Assembly: GCF_049274025.1 (NCBI RefSeq)
Contig: NZ_JBASRV010000049.1
Strand: one strand, 5' to 3'
From: Miniphocaeibacter sp012841535
GTDB lineage: Bacteria > Bacillota > Clostridia > Tissierellales > Peptoniphilaceae
Length of the DNA stretch: 64,000 bases
Position 1 is the stretch's first letter. Every line of letters starts with the position of its first letter. Position numbers and translations under genes: made by a program. Below the pieces are notes generated by a model. That model was not told the DNA's origin. It did no database searches and saw nothing but the letters and a program-made list of their open reading frames with translations. This document shows, one piece after another, positions 18,212 through 27,217 of the stretch.

Positions 18212-18925
18212 TTAATCTCCTTTCACTTTAGTTCCAATATCATTTCCACAAGCTACTTTTACTAAATTATTTGGATCATCAATTCCAAAAACCACTACTG
18301 GTATTTTATTATCCATACATAAAGAAGTTGCTGTTGAGTCCATTATACCCAAGCCTTGGTTAAGTATATCTATATATGTTAATTCTTTAAATTTAACTGC
18401 ATCATCATATTTATTAGGATCTTTATTATAAATTCCATCAGTGCCTGTTTTACCTAGTAAAATTACATCTGCATTTATTTCAGCAGCTCTCAATGCCGCT
18501 GTTGTATCTGTTGAAAAATAAGGTAGGCCAGCACCTGCTCCAAAGATGACTACTCTATTTTTTTCAATATGTCTAATAGCTCTTCTCCTAATATATGGTT
18601 CGGCTACTGCCTTCATTTCAATTGCAGTTTGAACTCTTGTATCAACTCCTAAATTTTCTAGTGATGCTTGTAATCTTAGGGCATTAATTACTGTACCTAA
18701 CATTCCCATACTATCAGATGTTGATCTGTCTATTTTTTCAGATGAGCGTCCTCTCCAAAAATTTCCCCCACCAACTACAATTGCTATTTCTAAACCTAAT
18801 TCATGTACTTCCTTTATAGATTTACATATATTATCTATAACATCATCATCTAGTCCATGACCTTTGCCACCTGATAGGGCTTCTCCACTTAATTTTATTA
18901 TTGCTCTTTTATAGGCTAAATCCAA
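18212..18925 (-). CDS. pyrH: Uridylate kinase
   Basis: Phosphorylates UMP to UDP, connecting the pyrimidine genes at 31-35 kb with RNA and wall precursor synthesis. The 237-aa amino-acid-kinase-fold protein has KLSGEALSGG, VVGGGNFWRGR, and GAGAGLPYFSTDTTAALRAAE. The start is a TTG (18923-18925) chosen because GGGAGG sits eight bases upstream and the protein begins in register with the family. It is the first gene of the operon ending at polC. Confidence 0.96.
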   Translation of the reverse strand: MDLAYKRAIIKLSGEALSGGKGHGLDDDVIDNICKSIKEVHELGLEIAIVVGGGNFWRGRSSEKIDRSTSDSMGMLGTVINALRLQASLENLGVDTRVQTAIEMKAVAEPYIRRRAIRHIEKNRVVIFGAGAGLPYFSTDTTAALRAAEINADVILLGKTGTDGIYNKDPNKYDDAVKFKELTYIDILNQGLGIMDSTATSLCMDNKIPVVVFGIDDPNNLVKVACGNDIGTKVKGD

Positions 18926-19004
18926 ATTTTTCCTCCCGTACTAATCTTTTATAAATACGAATAGTTAACTTATTCTAAATTAAAATTAAATCTTTATCTT
19001 TAAT

Positions 19005-19033
19005 ATCATATCATTTACAACTTACTTTTTCAA
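19005..19033 (-). promoter_or_regulatory. Promoter of the pyrH-frr-uppS-cdsA-rseP-ispG-polC operon
   Basis: On the minus strand TTGAAA (19028-19033), a 17-base spacer and TATGAT (19005-19010) with an upstream TG one base away make a strong sigma-A-type promoter. It leaves a leader of about 75 bases before the TTG start of pyrH. The rest of the 305-base gap between pyrH and tsf is AT-rich; apart from the tsf terminator I see nothing else in it. Confidence 0.75.
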
Positions 19034-19181
19034 CAGAAATAAGTTTAGGAAATAACTGATTTATGCAGTTTTAAACAAATAATATAAATTTAAGATAGAA
19101 GATTATTTAACTTTTTATTGTGATTTATTATGTTATGTATAATTCATTTTATTAAATATTTTCTATAAACCGTATTATAAA

Positions 19182-19209
19182 AAAGTAGACATAATTTTAT
19201 GTCTACTTT
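19182..19209 (-). terminator. Terminator of rpsB-tsf
   Basis: A perfect inverted repeat (19182-19194 with 19197-19209; about 12 bp paired in practice) follows tsf and has A/T runs on both sides. It ends the rpsB-tsf transcript ahead of the pyrH promoter. Confidence 0.85.
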
Positions 19210-19230
19210 CTATGTTTTATTTAATTAAAA

Positions 19231-19902
19231 TTATTTACCCATTTGTTTAGCAACTTCTTCAGCAAAGTCTTCTTCTTTTTTCTCTAAACCTTCTCCAACT
19301 TCATATCTTATAAATCTACGAATTTTAATATTTTCACCAATTTTTGAAATAAGATTATTTAATAAAGTTTGAACATTTATACTAGGGTCTTTAATATAAG
19401 CTTGGTCTAGTAGACAAATTTCTTCATAGAATTTACCCATTCTTCCCTCTACTTTTTTCTCTGCAATCATTTTAGATTTTTCAGGATCCATTCCCTTAGC
19501 AGCATTTTCGTTCATAGCTTGATGAATTAAGAATTCTCTTTCCTTTGCTACTTCTGCTTCTGGTACATCTTCTCTTGAAACATATTTTGGAGATGAAGCA
19601 GCTACTTGCATAGCAATATCTTTAACAAATTGTTTAAATTCATCGTTTTTAGCAACAAAATCAGTTTCAGAGTTAACTTCAACTAATGCAGCTATTCTAC
19701 CTCCATGTATATAAGCTTCTACTAAACCTTCAGAAGCTAATCTACCAGCTTTTTTAGAAGCACCAGCAAGTCCTTTTTCTCTTAAAAGTTCCATTGCTTT
19801 TTCCATATCTTCATTAGCTTCTTGTAAAGCTTTTTTTGCATCCATCATACCAGCACCAGTTTTATCACGTAATTCTTTAACCATTGCAGCTGTTATAGCC
19901 AT
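19231..19902 (-). CDS. tsf: Translation elongation factor Ts
   Basis: The nucleotide exchange factor of EF-Tu. The 223-aa protein has the N-terminal UBA-like domain with VKELRDKTGAGMMDAKKAL, and the core opening at GLVEAYIHGGRIAALVEVN followed by ETDFVAKNDEF. The family is 200-290 aa long; this is a compact form. It follows rpsB by 71 bases with a hairpin between them, as in many bacteria. Confidence 0.97.
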   Translation of the reverse strand: MAITAAMVKELRDKTGAGMMDAKKALQEANEDMEKAMELLREKGLAGASKKAGRLASEGLVEAYIHGGRIAALVEVNSETDFVAKNDEFKQFVKDIAMQVAASSPKYVSREDVPEAEVAKEREFLIHQAMNENAAKGMDPEKSKMIAEKKVEGRMGKFYEEICLLDQAYIKDPSINVQTLLNNLISKIGENIKIRRFIRYEVGEGLEKKEEDFAEEVAKQMGK

Positions 19903-19942
19903 TAATATTCCCCCTTAAAATTTATAATAAATCAGAACAAAA

Positions 19943-19966
19943 GGTAAGAGATAAATTCCTCTTACC
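19943..19966 (-). terminator. Hairpin between rpsB and tsf
   Basis: An 8-bp stem (19943-19950 with 19959-19966) lies between the two genes and, on the minus strand, is followed by TTTTGTTCT. This may act as a partial terminator lowering tsf relative to rpsB. The short T-run leaves full termination uncertain. Confidence 0.6.
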
Positions 19967-19973
19967 ATTTTAA

Positions 19974-20762
19974 TTATGAGTTAATTTCTTCTGAAGCTTC
20001 TTTAATTTCTTCTTCAGTAACTTCTTCTACCTCAGCAGTTTCTTGAGTTTCTTCTTTAACTTCAACATCATCATGTTGAGCACCTTGATTAGCTTCAATT
20101 ACTGCATTTGCTACAACTCCTGTAATTAATTTTACAGCTCTTATAGCATCATCATTACCAGGAATTGGAATATCTACATCATCAGGATCTGTATTTGTAT
20201 CTACTACTCCAACTACAGGTATGCCTAAAATATGTGCTTCATGTACTGCTATTTTTTCTTTCTTAGGATCAATAACAAATAGAACATCTGGTAAGCCATT
20301 CATATCCTTTATTCCACCTAAGAATTTTTCTAATCTATCTTTTTCATGTCTTAATTGAATTACTTCTTTTTTTGGTAAAACAGCAAATGTGCCATTTTCT
20401 TCCATTTCTTCTAATTCACGAAGACGTCTAATTCTACTCTTTATAGTTTTATAATTTGTAAGCATTCCACCTAACCATCTTTGACTAACGAATGGTTGAC
20501 CTGATCTTTTTGCTTCTGTTTCTATAGCTTCTTGAGCTTGTTTTTTTGTACCTACAAATAATACTTTACCACCATCTGCTACTATATCTCTTATATAGTT
20601 ATAAGCTTCTTCAATTTGTTTTACAGTTTTTTGTAAATCTATAATATAGATTCCATTTCTTTCTGTAAAAATAAATTTTTCCATTTTTGGATTCCATCTT
20701 CTAGTTTGATGTCCAAAATGTACACCTGCTTCTAACAGGCTTTTCATTGATACTACTGCCAT
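19974..20762 (-). CDS. rpsB: 30S ribosomal protein S2
   Basis: The 262-aa protein begins MAVVSMKSLLEAGVHFGHQTRRWNP, with the later signatures RWLGGMLTN and IPGNDDAIRAV. A Glu-rich tail of about 30 residues follows the conserved core, as in several Bacillota S2 proteins. It has its own promoter and a leader of about 100 bases with a hairpin, consistent with the autoregulation known for S2, and is followed by tsf. Confidence 0.98.
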   Translation of the reverse strand: MAVVSMKSLLEAGVHFGHQTRRWNPKMEKFIFTERNGIYIIDLQKTVKQIEEAYNYIRDIVADGGKVLFVGTKKQAQEAIETEAKRSGQPFVSQRWLGGMLTNYKTIKSRIRRLRELEEMEENGTFAVLPKKEVIQLRHEKDRLEKFLGGIKDMNGLPDVLFVIDPKKEKIAVHEAHILGIPVVGVVDTNTDPDDVDIPIPGNDDAIRAVKLITGVVANAVIEANQGAQHDDVEVKEETQETAEVEEVTEEEIKEASEEINS

Positions 20763-20806
20763 TAATTAAATCCCTCCATTGTTTTTTTACCTCCATTTAC
20801 TTCAAC

Positions 20807-20839
20807 TTAATTAAGTACTATTAAGCAACTCTTAATTAA
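20807..20839 (-). promoter_or_regulatory. Hairpin in the rpsB leader
   Basis: Inverted repeat of nine bases (20807-20815 with 20831-20839, TTAATTAAG and its complement) within the untranslated leader of rpsB. It has no T-run, so it is not a terminator. S2 is known to repress its own mRNA through leader structures in other bacteria. A similar role here is only a suggestion. Confidence 0.4.
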
Positions 20840-20865
20840 TCCGTAAATGTGCGTATTCCTCAAGT

Positions 20866-20894
20866 ATAATACCATAAAAGTATTATTTTTACAA
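20866..20894 (-). promoter_or_regulatory. Promoter of rpsB-tsf
   Basis: On the minus strand TTGTAA (20889-20894), a 17-base spacer and TATTAT (20866-20871) with TG one base upstream form an extended -10 promoter. It abuts the topA stop at 20897, so S2 expression is independent of topA. Confidence 0.7.
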
Positions 20895-20896
20895 AT

Positions 20897-22957
20897 TTAT
20901 TTTATATAGTCACATTTTTCATTAGAACATTTAATTTCATCAACTTTTCTATTTTTCTTATGAACTAAGATTGATTGACATTTAGGACATTTTTCGTTAA
21001 TCGGTTTATCCCATACAGCAAAATCACAATTTGGATAATTACTACAACCATAAAAAAGCTTACCTTTTTTAGAGACTTTTTCTATTATTTCCCCACCACA
21101 TTTAGGACATTTGACTCCAGTTCCCTTAATTATAGCTTTGGTATATTTACAGTTAGGAAAGCCTGAACAACCAATAAATTCCCCATTACGTCCATGTTTT
21201 ATTACTAATTGTGAACCACACTCAGGGCAAAACTCATCAATTTTTTTATCTTCAACTTTATAGGTATTAGTATCTGATTTTGCCTTTTCTAAGTTTTCTT
21301 CTAAACTATCATAGAATTTAGAAACGGTCTTTTTCCAATCTAAATCATATTCTTCAATCTTGTCTAACTCATCTTCCATTTCAGCAGTAAATTTCTTATT
21401 TATAATATCACTAAAATATTTTAATAAAAAGGAATTAACATTTTCACCTAATTCTGTAGTAAAAAATTTCTTCTTGTCCAATTTAACATAATTTCTTTTT
21501 AAAAGACTGCTTATTATAGAAGCGTAAGTACTTGGTCTTCCAATACCATCTTCTTCTAAAGTTTTTACTAGAGAAGCTTCAGTAAATCTTGCTTTAGGTT
21601 TTGTAAAATGTTGAGTTTTATCAATTTTACTTGTATTGATCTTCTCGTTTTTTTCAACAATTGGTAATAGAATATTCTTATCTTCTATAGAGTAAATAAT
21701 AGTAAAACCTTTAAATAATTCAATATTACCATTTGCTTTAAAAATAAAGTTATTATTTAATAAAGTTAAATTTGTTGATTCATATTCAGATTGAGTCATT
21801 TGACTTGCAACTACTCTATTCCAAATAAGTCTGTACAATTTATACTGATCATTATTCAAATAATCCCTTAATGATTCAGGTGTTCTTATAATAGAACTTG
21901 GTCTTACAGCTTCATGTGCATCTTGAGAGCCTTTTTTATTTTTTCCATAACTATTACCTTTAGAAGCATATTCATTACCATATTTATTTTTTATATAGGC
22001 TAAAGCTTCCTTAATAATTTCATTTGAAATTCTAGTGGAATCGGTTCTCATATAGGAAATTAAACCAACATTTCCTTCATTTCCAATATTAATACCCTCA
22101 TATAATTGTTGTGCAACAGACATGGTTTTAGATGCAGAGAAACCTAATTTTCTATTTGCATCCTGTTGTAAAGTACTTGTAGTATATGGAGGATATGGAT
22201 TTCTTTTTTTCTTAGTCTTTTTTATATTTGTAACTACAAAATTATCAATATCTAGTAAATCAATAATCCTGTCTGTTTCATCAATATTTTCTAATTCTTT
22301 TTTTACTTCTTTTCCTTCAACTAACTCACCGTAAAAAGATGATTCAAATTCAATTTTATCTTTTATATGAGTGGCTTCTATTGACCAATACTCTTTAGGA
22401 ACAAATTTCCTTATTTCCTCTTCTCTTTCACATAGTAGACGTAAGGCCACTGATTGTACTCTACCGGCACTTAATCCACTTTTTACTTTTTTCCAAAGTA
22501 TTGGGGATATTTCATATCCAACAAGTCTATCTAAAACTCTTCTAGTTTGTTGAGCATTTACTAGATTCATATCTATTTTTCTTGGATTTTTAATAGCTTC
22601 TTTTACAGTAGCTTTTGTAATCTCATTAAATTCAACACGATTTTTTTCATCAGGATCTAATTCTAGCAAATTACTAAGATGCCAAGAAATAGCCTCCCCT
22701 TCTCTATCAGGGTCTGTAGCAAGATATATTTTTTCAGATTTCTTTGCTTGTTTTTTTAATTCTTTTATTATGTCACCTTTTCCCCTAACGTTAATGTATT
22801 GGGGTTCAAAGTTATTTTCTATATCGATTCCCATTTTGCTTTTAGGAAGATCTCTTAAGTGTCCAACAGAAGCTACTACCTTATAATTGCTTCCTAGCAT
22901 TTTTCCAATAGTTTTAGCTTTAGTTGGAGACTCTACTATTACTAAATTTTTTGCCAA
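20897..22957 (-). CDS. topA: DNA topoisomerase I (type IA)
   Basis: Relaxes negative supercoils by cutting one strand. The 686-aa protein starts KNLVIVESPTKAKTI (Toprim fold), has the acidic DPDREGEAISWHL motif and the active tyrosine in SYMRTDSTR (about residue 309), and ends in three four-cysteine zinc ribbons: CPECG...CSGFPNC, CPKCG...CSNYPNC and CPKCQ...CSNEKC. The three ribbons are the usual Bacillota arrangement. It lies 20 bases downstream of dprA, a common pairing. Confidence 0.97.
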   Translation of the reverse strand: MAKNLVIVESPTKAKTIGKMLGSNYKVVASVGHLRDLPKSKMGIDIENNFEPQYINVRGKGDIIKELKKQAKKSEKIYLATDPDREGEAISWHLSNLLELDPDEKNRVEFNEITKATVKEAIKNPRKIDMNLVNAQQTRRVLDRLVGYEISPILWKKVKSGLSAGRVQSVALRLLCEREEEIRKFVPKEYWSIEATHIKDKIEFESSFYGELVEGKEVKKELENIDETDRIIDLLDIDNFVVTNIKKTKKKRNPYPPYTTSTLQQDANRKLGFSASKTMSVAQQLYEGINIGNEGNVGLISYMRTDSTRISNEIIKEALAYIKNKYGNEYASKGNSYGKNKKGSQDAHEAVRPSSIIRTPESLRDYLNNDQYKLYRLIWNRVVASQMTQSEYESTNLTLLNNNFIFKANGNIELFKGFTIIYSIEDKNILLPIVEKNEKINTSKIDKTQHFTKPKARFTEASLVKTLEEDGIGRPSTYASIISSLLKRNYVKLDKKKFFTTELGENVNSFLLKYFSDIINKKFTAEMEDELDKIEEYDLDWKKTVSKFYDSLEENLEKAKSDTNTYKVEDKKIDEFCPECGSQLVIKHGRNGEFIGCSGFPNCKYTKAIIKGTGVKCPKCGGEIIEKVSKKGKLFYGCSNYPNCDFAVWDKPINEKCPKCQSILVHKKNRKVDEIKCSNEKCDYIK

Positions 22958-22977
22958 CTGTATTTTCCTTTCATAAA

Positions 22978-24042
22978 TTAAGTTGTGGAAAATTTTCCAC
23001 CTTTTAATTCAATAATATAACCATTAAGCTCAAGTATTGTCAAGACTACATTAATATTATCTATTTTAATTCCAGTTATAATAGATAGCTCATTAGCGTT
23101 CTTAGGCTCCCTTAACAACTCCTTGTAAACAAGTTTTTCTTCATTACTTGTAAACTGAATATCTTTTTCATTTTTTGTAATACTCTTATATTCAATCTCT
23201 TCAAGTATATCATCAATTGATATTAATATTTTAGCCCCATCTTTTATAAGTAAATTAGTGCCCTTACTGTAAAGGCTATTTATATTACCTGGAAGTGCGA
23301 AAACTTCTTTTCCTTGTTCAGCAGCATAATTTGCAGTAATTAAAGTTCCGGATTTTTCCTTTGCTTCAATAACAACTACTCCCTGTCCAATTCCGGAAAT
23401 TATCCTATTCCTATATGGAAAATTATATCCTAAAGGTTGTGTGCCTAATGGATATTCAGTAACTATTGCACCATTTTTTACAATTTCATTGTAAATTTTA
23501 TAATTGTTTTTAGGATATATAATATCTATGCCATTTCCTAAAACAGCTATTGTTCTATTATTATTTTTTAACGCAGCTTCATGAGCGATTTTATCTATCC
23601 CATATGCAAGACCTGAAATAATTGGAATATTATAGTATGAAAGTTCGTTTGCAATCTTAGTACATGCCCAAGAACCATAACTTGTACATTTTCTGGCACC
23701 TACAATAGAAATACCTAATGAATCTTCTTTCATTAAAGTTCCTTTATAATATAAAATTAACGGATAATCATCAATATACTTTAAATTTTTTGGATAGTTA
23801 TCCTCTCCGTAAAAAGCAATATTAATTTTTAATTCCTTAAGTCTTTCAAAATAACCATTAATATTAAAGTTAATATTACTGACTATTTTATTAACTGTTC
23901 TTTTATCAATATTGTCTACTTCATATAATTTTTTATAATTTTCTTTAAAATCTTTGTAGGAATCAAACAACTCTAAAACTTTTAAAATATTCTTATTTGA
24001 AATTCCTATTGCATTTAAAAATAAGACTATATTTTTATTCAT
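22978..24042 (-). CDS. dprA: DNA-processing protein DprA
   Basis: Protects incoming single-stranded DNA and loads RecA during transformation. The 354-aa protein has an N-terminal SAM-like helical part, the Rossmann core with SIVGARKCTSYG, SGLAYGIDKIAHEAAL, GNGIDIIYPKNN and the C-terminal winged helix (about 290-354). It lies between an FAD oxidoreductase and topA. It suggests at least a latent transformation pathway, although DprA is also found in non-competent bacteria. Confidence 0.95.
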   Translation of the reverse strand: MNKNIVLFLNAIGISNKNILKVLELFDSYKDFKENYKKLYEVDNIDKRTVNKIVSNINFNINGYFERLKELKINIAFYGEDNYPKNLKYIDDYPLILYYKGTLMKEDSLGISIVGARKCTSYGSWACTKIANELSYYNIPIISGLAYGIDKIAHEAALKNNNRTIAVLGNGIDIIYPKNNYKIYNEIVKNGAIVTEYPLGTQPLGYNFPYRNRIISGIGQGVVVIEAKEKSGTLITANYAAEQGKEVFALPGNINSLYSKGTNLLIKDGAKILISIDDILEEIEYKSITKNEKDIQFTSNEEKLVYKELLREPKNANELSIITGIKIDNINVVLTILELNGYIIELKGGKFSTT

Positions 24043-24050
24043 AATATCAA

Positions 24051-25466
24051 TTAATTAATTTCCTTTAATTCCTTCATTAGTTTAAATCTATCTACTCTAT
24101 CTATGTTTTTTATTTCTATATCGGTTCTATAGTCTAAATTAACATTTTTATTCTCAAGTATTTCTTTAATTTTAGGTTTACAACGTCTTCCTTGACACAT
24201 TCCCATACCTGCTCTTACTCTCCGCTTAATTGCATCGATTGTATTAATTGGTATTGGTCTATTGAAACATTCCATAATTTCTTCTTCTGTTTTTTCTTCA
24301 CAAATACATACTAAATCATTTTTATTAATATTATCTTTATTATAGTTACCATAGCCTTTTCTATATGGATTAAAAGATTTGTTTTTTTCTAAAGGTAAGC
24401 CCTTGTTTTTTAAAATTTCAACTATATATTCTGCAATTGCAGGAGATGATGTTAATCCTGGAGATTGAATCCCTGCTACATTAATAAAGTTTTTTATGGA
24501 GCTTTCCTCTATAATAAAATCATCATTATTTGAAATTGCTCTAAGGCCAGAGAATGTCCTTATTATTTTATTAATATTAATTTTATCAGTAACTAGTAAG
24601 GATTTTTTATAAATTTCTTTTAATCTATCTGAATCTGTATTAAGATTAGCGGTGTTTTCATCTAAAGCATCAGGACCTATTATTAAATTTCCATATACTG
24701 TTTTTGAAACCAAAATCCCTTTACCTAATTTTGTAGGCATTTGAAAAAGCACCTTATTGATTTTTTCTCCTTCACTTTTATCAAAAACAAAGTATTGTCC
24801 TGATCTAAATTTTAAATTAAAAGAAAAGTCCCCTAGCATATTAGCAATTTTTTCTGCTCCTAAACCAGCAGAATTTATAAGGATTCTACTTCTATATTCT
24901 GCATCATTTGTTACAACATTAAAATAATCATTTTTCTTTTCAATATTAATAACTTCTTCATTTAAAAATAACTGTATACCATTATCTATTGCATTTTCCA
25001 TTAATGCTATAGTAAATTCAAAAGGAGAGCAAATACCGGCTCCTTCACAAAATAAAGCGTATTGGAAATTTTCATTAATATTGCTTTCCATTTTTTGAAT
25101 TTCTTTTCTATTAACTATTTTTAAATCATTTAAACCATTTTTAATTCCATTTTCTTCTAGTTTTTTTAAACTGTCCAAATCTTCTTCTGAATCAGATAAT
25201 ACTAAAGATCCTGTTTTATAATATCCAAAATCCAATTCTTTATTTAATTGTTCAAATTTCTTTCTTCCCTTATAACAAATTCTTCCTTTTAATTTTGTAT
25301 GATCTTCAGCATAACCACCATGTACAATAGCAGAATTTGCTTTACTTGATCCCATACAAACGTCAGGTTCTTTTTCAATAACGCCTATATCTAACTTATA
25401 TTTTGAAAGCTCCCTAGCTATATTAGCGCCTACTACCCCAGCTCCAATTATTAAAATATCAAACAT
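24051..25466 (-). CDS. FAD-dependent oxidoreductase with C-terminal BFD-like [2Fe-2S] domain (GlpA-like)
   Basis: A 471-aa DAO-family flavoprotein. The N terminus carries the FAD-binding GAGVVGANIARELSKY motif, and SRILINSAGLGA marks the second nucleotide contact. Residues about 375-430 form a BFD-like domain with cysteines in CICEE and CQGRRC (four in all), fit to hold an iron-sulfur cluster. The architecture matches anaerobic glycerol-3-phosphate dehydrogenase GlpA and the clostridial LhgO-like proteins. The usual glpBC-like partners (NAD(P)/FAD oxidoreductase and a DUF1667 protein) are not adjacent; it sits alone before dprA. The substrate therefore cannot be named with confidence. Confidence 0.8.
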   Translation of the reverse strand: MFDILIIGAGVVGANIARELSKYKLDIGVIEKEPDVCMGSSKANSAIVHGGYAEDHTKLKGRICYKGRKKFEQLNKELDFGYYKTGSLVLSDSEEDLDSLKKLEENGIKNGLNDLKIVNRKEIQKMESNINENFQYALFCEGAGICSPFEFTIALMENAIDNGIQLFLNEEVINIEKKNDYFNVVTNDAEYRSRILINSAGLGAEKIANMLGDFSFNLKFRSGQYFVFDKSEGEKINKVLFQMPTKLGKGILVSKTVYGNLIIGPDALDENTANLNTDSDRLKEIYKKSLLVTDKININKIIRTFSGLRAISNNDDFIIEESSIKNFINVAGIQSPGLTSSPAIAEYIVEILKNKGLPLEKNKSFNPYRKGYGNYNKDNINKNDLVCICEEKTEEEIMECFNRPIPINTIDAIKRRVRAGMGMCQGRRCKPKIKEILENKNVNLDYRTDIEIKNIDRVDRFKLMKELKEIN

Positions 25467-25483
25467 AATAACCTCCTTTTACT

Positions 25484-25489
25484 ATTATA
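25484..25489 (-). promoter_or_regulatory. Possible -10 for the FAD oxidoreductase-dprA-topA transcript
   Basis: A perfect TATAAT on the minus strand lies shortly upstream of the AAAGGAGG ribosome binding site. No -35 is recognisable at normal spacing, and the implied leader is very short. Confidence 0.35.
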
Positions 25490-25560
25490 TGATAACAAAA
25501 AAGCTCTATATGGTGAAATAAAAGTATGAAAATTTAAAAAATTAAAAAATAATAACCATT

Positions 25561-25634
25561 AAAAAAAGCCTTAATAGCAAATTGGTGTTCTTCTCTAAAT
25601 TTAGAGTCCACCTATTAGCCATATAAGACTTTTG
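25561..25634 (-). terminator. Multi-bulged terminator after the rluD operon
   Basis: The minus-strand RNA can pair its ends (AGTCTTA with TAAGGCT), then AATAG with CTATT, then GGTG with CACC, enclosing the perfect palindrome CTCTAAATTTAGAG, and ends in seven T's. It lies directly after the rluD stop. It works as a terminator by position and tail. It is larger and more bulged than the others in this window, so a structured small RNA or 3' element is possible. Confidence 0.6.
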
Positions 25635-25644
25635 AAATTATAAA

Positions 25645-26546
25645 TTAAAATAATTTTTTTACTGCAGATTTAAATACATTATTTGGTTCTGCAGAAATTA
25701 TTATATCTTTTCCTGTTATGGGATGTTTGAATTCTAATTTATATGCATGTAATAATTGACTTTTAAAATTTACTTTTTCATTTTTTTGTCCATAGATTTT
25801 ATCCCCAACAATACAATGATTTATATATTTAAGATGAACTCTAATTTGGTGAGTCCTACCAGTGTCTATATTAATTTTAAGTAAGCTGTAATTTTCATTA
25901 TATAATATTGGATAAATTCTAGTAATTGCTTCTTTTCCTATATCCTTTCTAACTGACATTTTTTTCCTATCTTTTATATGTCTACCTATAGGTAAGTCTA
26001 CAACTATTTGGTCTTGGATTTTGCCATGAACAATGGCTAAGTAAGTTTTTTTACACTTCTTTCTTTAAACATTTTTTGTAAAAGTAAATGTATATTATTA
26101 TTTTTAGCAATTATAATAAGTCCGGTAGTATCCTTATCTAGTCTATGAACAATACCAGGTCTAAAAGGTAAATCCAAGTCCGATAAATCTTTAAACCTAT
26201 ACATAATGGCGTTAACTAAGGTATCTTCTGTAATTGATTCAGTTGGATGAACAACCATGTTTGCTGGTTTGTTTATAATAGCTAAATACTCATCTTCGTA
26301 CACTACTTCTAATAATATATTTTGTGGTTTAATACTAATATCTTTTTTTTCTGGAATATAAACAAGTATAGAATCTCCGTATTTAACCTTAGCACTGGGT
26401 TTTACAATTTTATTATTTAAATAAACAGAATTATTTGAAAACAAATTTTTTATAAAACTTCTAGAATATTCTTGTAAATAGTCAGTTAAATATTTATCTA
26501 TTCTTGTTTCGTCAAAAGAATCTACTTCAATTTTAAATTCATTCAT
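25645..26546 (-). pseudogene. Frameshifted large-subunit pseudouridine synthase (RluD family)
   Basis: RluD-type enzymes modify uridines in 23S rRNA. The first part (26546-26037, 169 aa) has an S4 domain and the catalytic motif GIVHRLDKDTTGL. It then reads KERSVKKLT and stops. A -1 shift in a run of seven A's (minus strand; T's at 26046-26052) restores KKTYLAIVHGK and runs through PIGRHIKDRKKMSVRKDI to the normal end at 25645. Together they give about 300 aa, the family's length. The run in frame reads A AAA AAA C, a possible slippery site. It could be a true mutation, a sequence error, phase variation or programmed frameshifting. It overlaps ung by four bases. Confidence 0.85.
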
Positions 26547-27217
26547 ATATTTTCTATCTGCCAGTCTATCGGTTTTAAATTATTTTTCATTAAAAAATTA
26601 TTACATTTAGAAAATGGTTTGCTTCCAAAAAATCCTCTATATGCTGATAGCGGTGAAGGATGAACCGATTTTACAATTAAATGATTTGGATTTTTAATAA
26701 GTTTTTCTTTATTAATTGCATTTCTTCCCCAAAGAATAAAAACTATAGGTTTTTCTCTTTCTCCAAGAATTTCTATTATTCTATCAGTTAAAATTTGCCA
26801 GCCTAAATCCTTATGGGAATTAGCTGAACCAGCTCTAACAGTTAAAGAGGTATTAAGCAATAATACACCTTGATTAACCCATTTCATAAGGTAACCATTA
26901 TTTGGAATATAGCATCCTAAATCATCTTTTAATTCTACAAATATATTTTGAACTGAAGGTGGCTTTCTAACACCGGGTAAAACAGAAAAACTATGACCAT
27001 GGGCCTGATTTGGACCATGGTAAGGATCTTGCCCTAAGATTACAACTTTTACATCATTATAGTCAACCTTTTTTAAAGCATCAAAAATTAAATCCATAGA
27101 AGGATAAATTTTAAAGTTCATATATTCTTTTTTTAATATTTCTCTAAGATTTAAATAATATTCCTTATTAAATTCGTCTTTTAATAATAAATCCCAGCTG
27201 TTACCTAAATTAACCAT
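26543..27217 (-). CDS. ung: Uracil-DNA glycosylase (family 1)
   Basis: Removes uracil from DNA. The 224-aa protein has the catalytic GQDPYHGPNQAHGHSFSV motif, with the essential Asp, and the C-terminal HPSPLSAYRGF loop that pushes the base out. Length is standard. It is adjacent to lspA by one base and overlaps the rluD start, so it is part of the hlyD-yggS-sepF-ylmH-lspA-ung-rluD transcript. Confidence 0.98.
   Translation of the reverse strand: MVNLGNSWDLLLKDEFNKEYYLNLREILKKEYMNFKIYPSMDLIFDALKKVDYNDVKVVILGQDPYHGPNQAHGHSFSVLPGVRKPPSVQNIFVELKDDLGCYIPNNGYLMKWVNQGVLLLNTSLTVRAGSANSHKDLGWQILTDRIIEILGEREKPIVFILWGRNAINKEKLIKNPNHLIVKSVHPSPLSAYRGFFGSKPFSKCNNFLMKNNLKPIDWQIENI

Noticed and set aside
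25561..25634. A known riboswitch class ahead of the FAD oxidoreductase
   Set aside because: I compared from memory with glycine, THF, preQ1, SAM and purine patterns and found no matching core. Its T-run and place after rluD favour a terminator.
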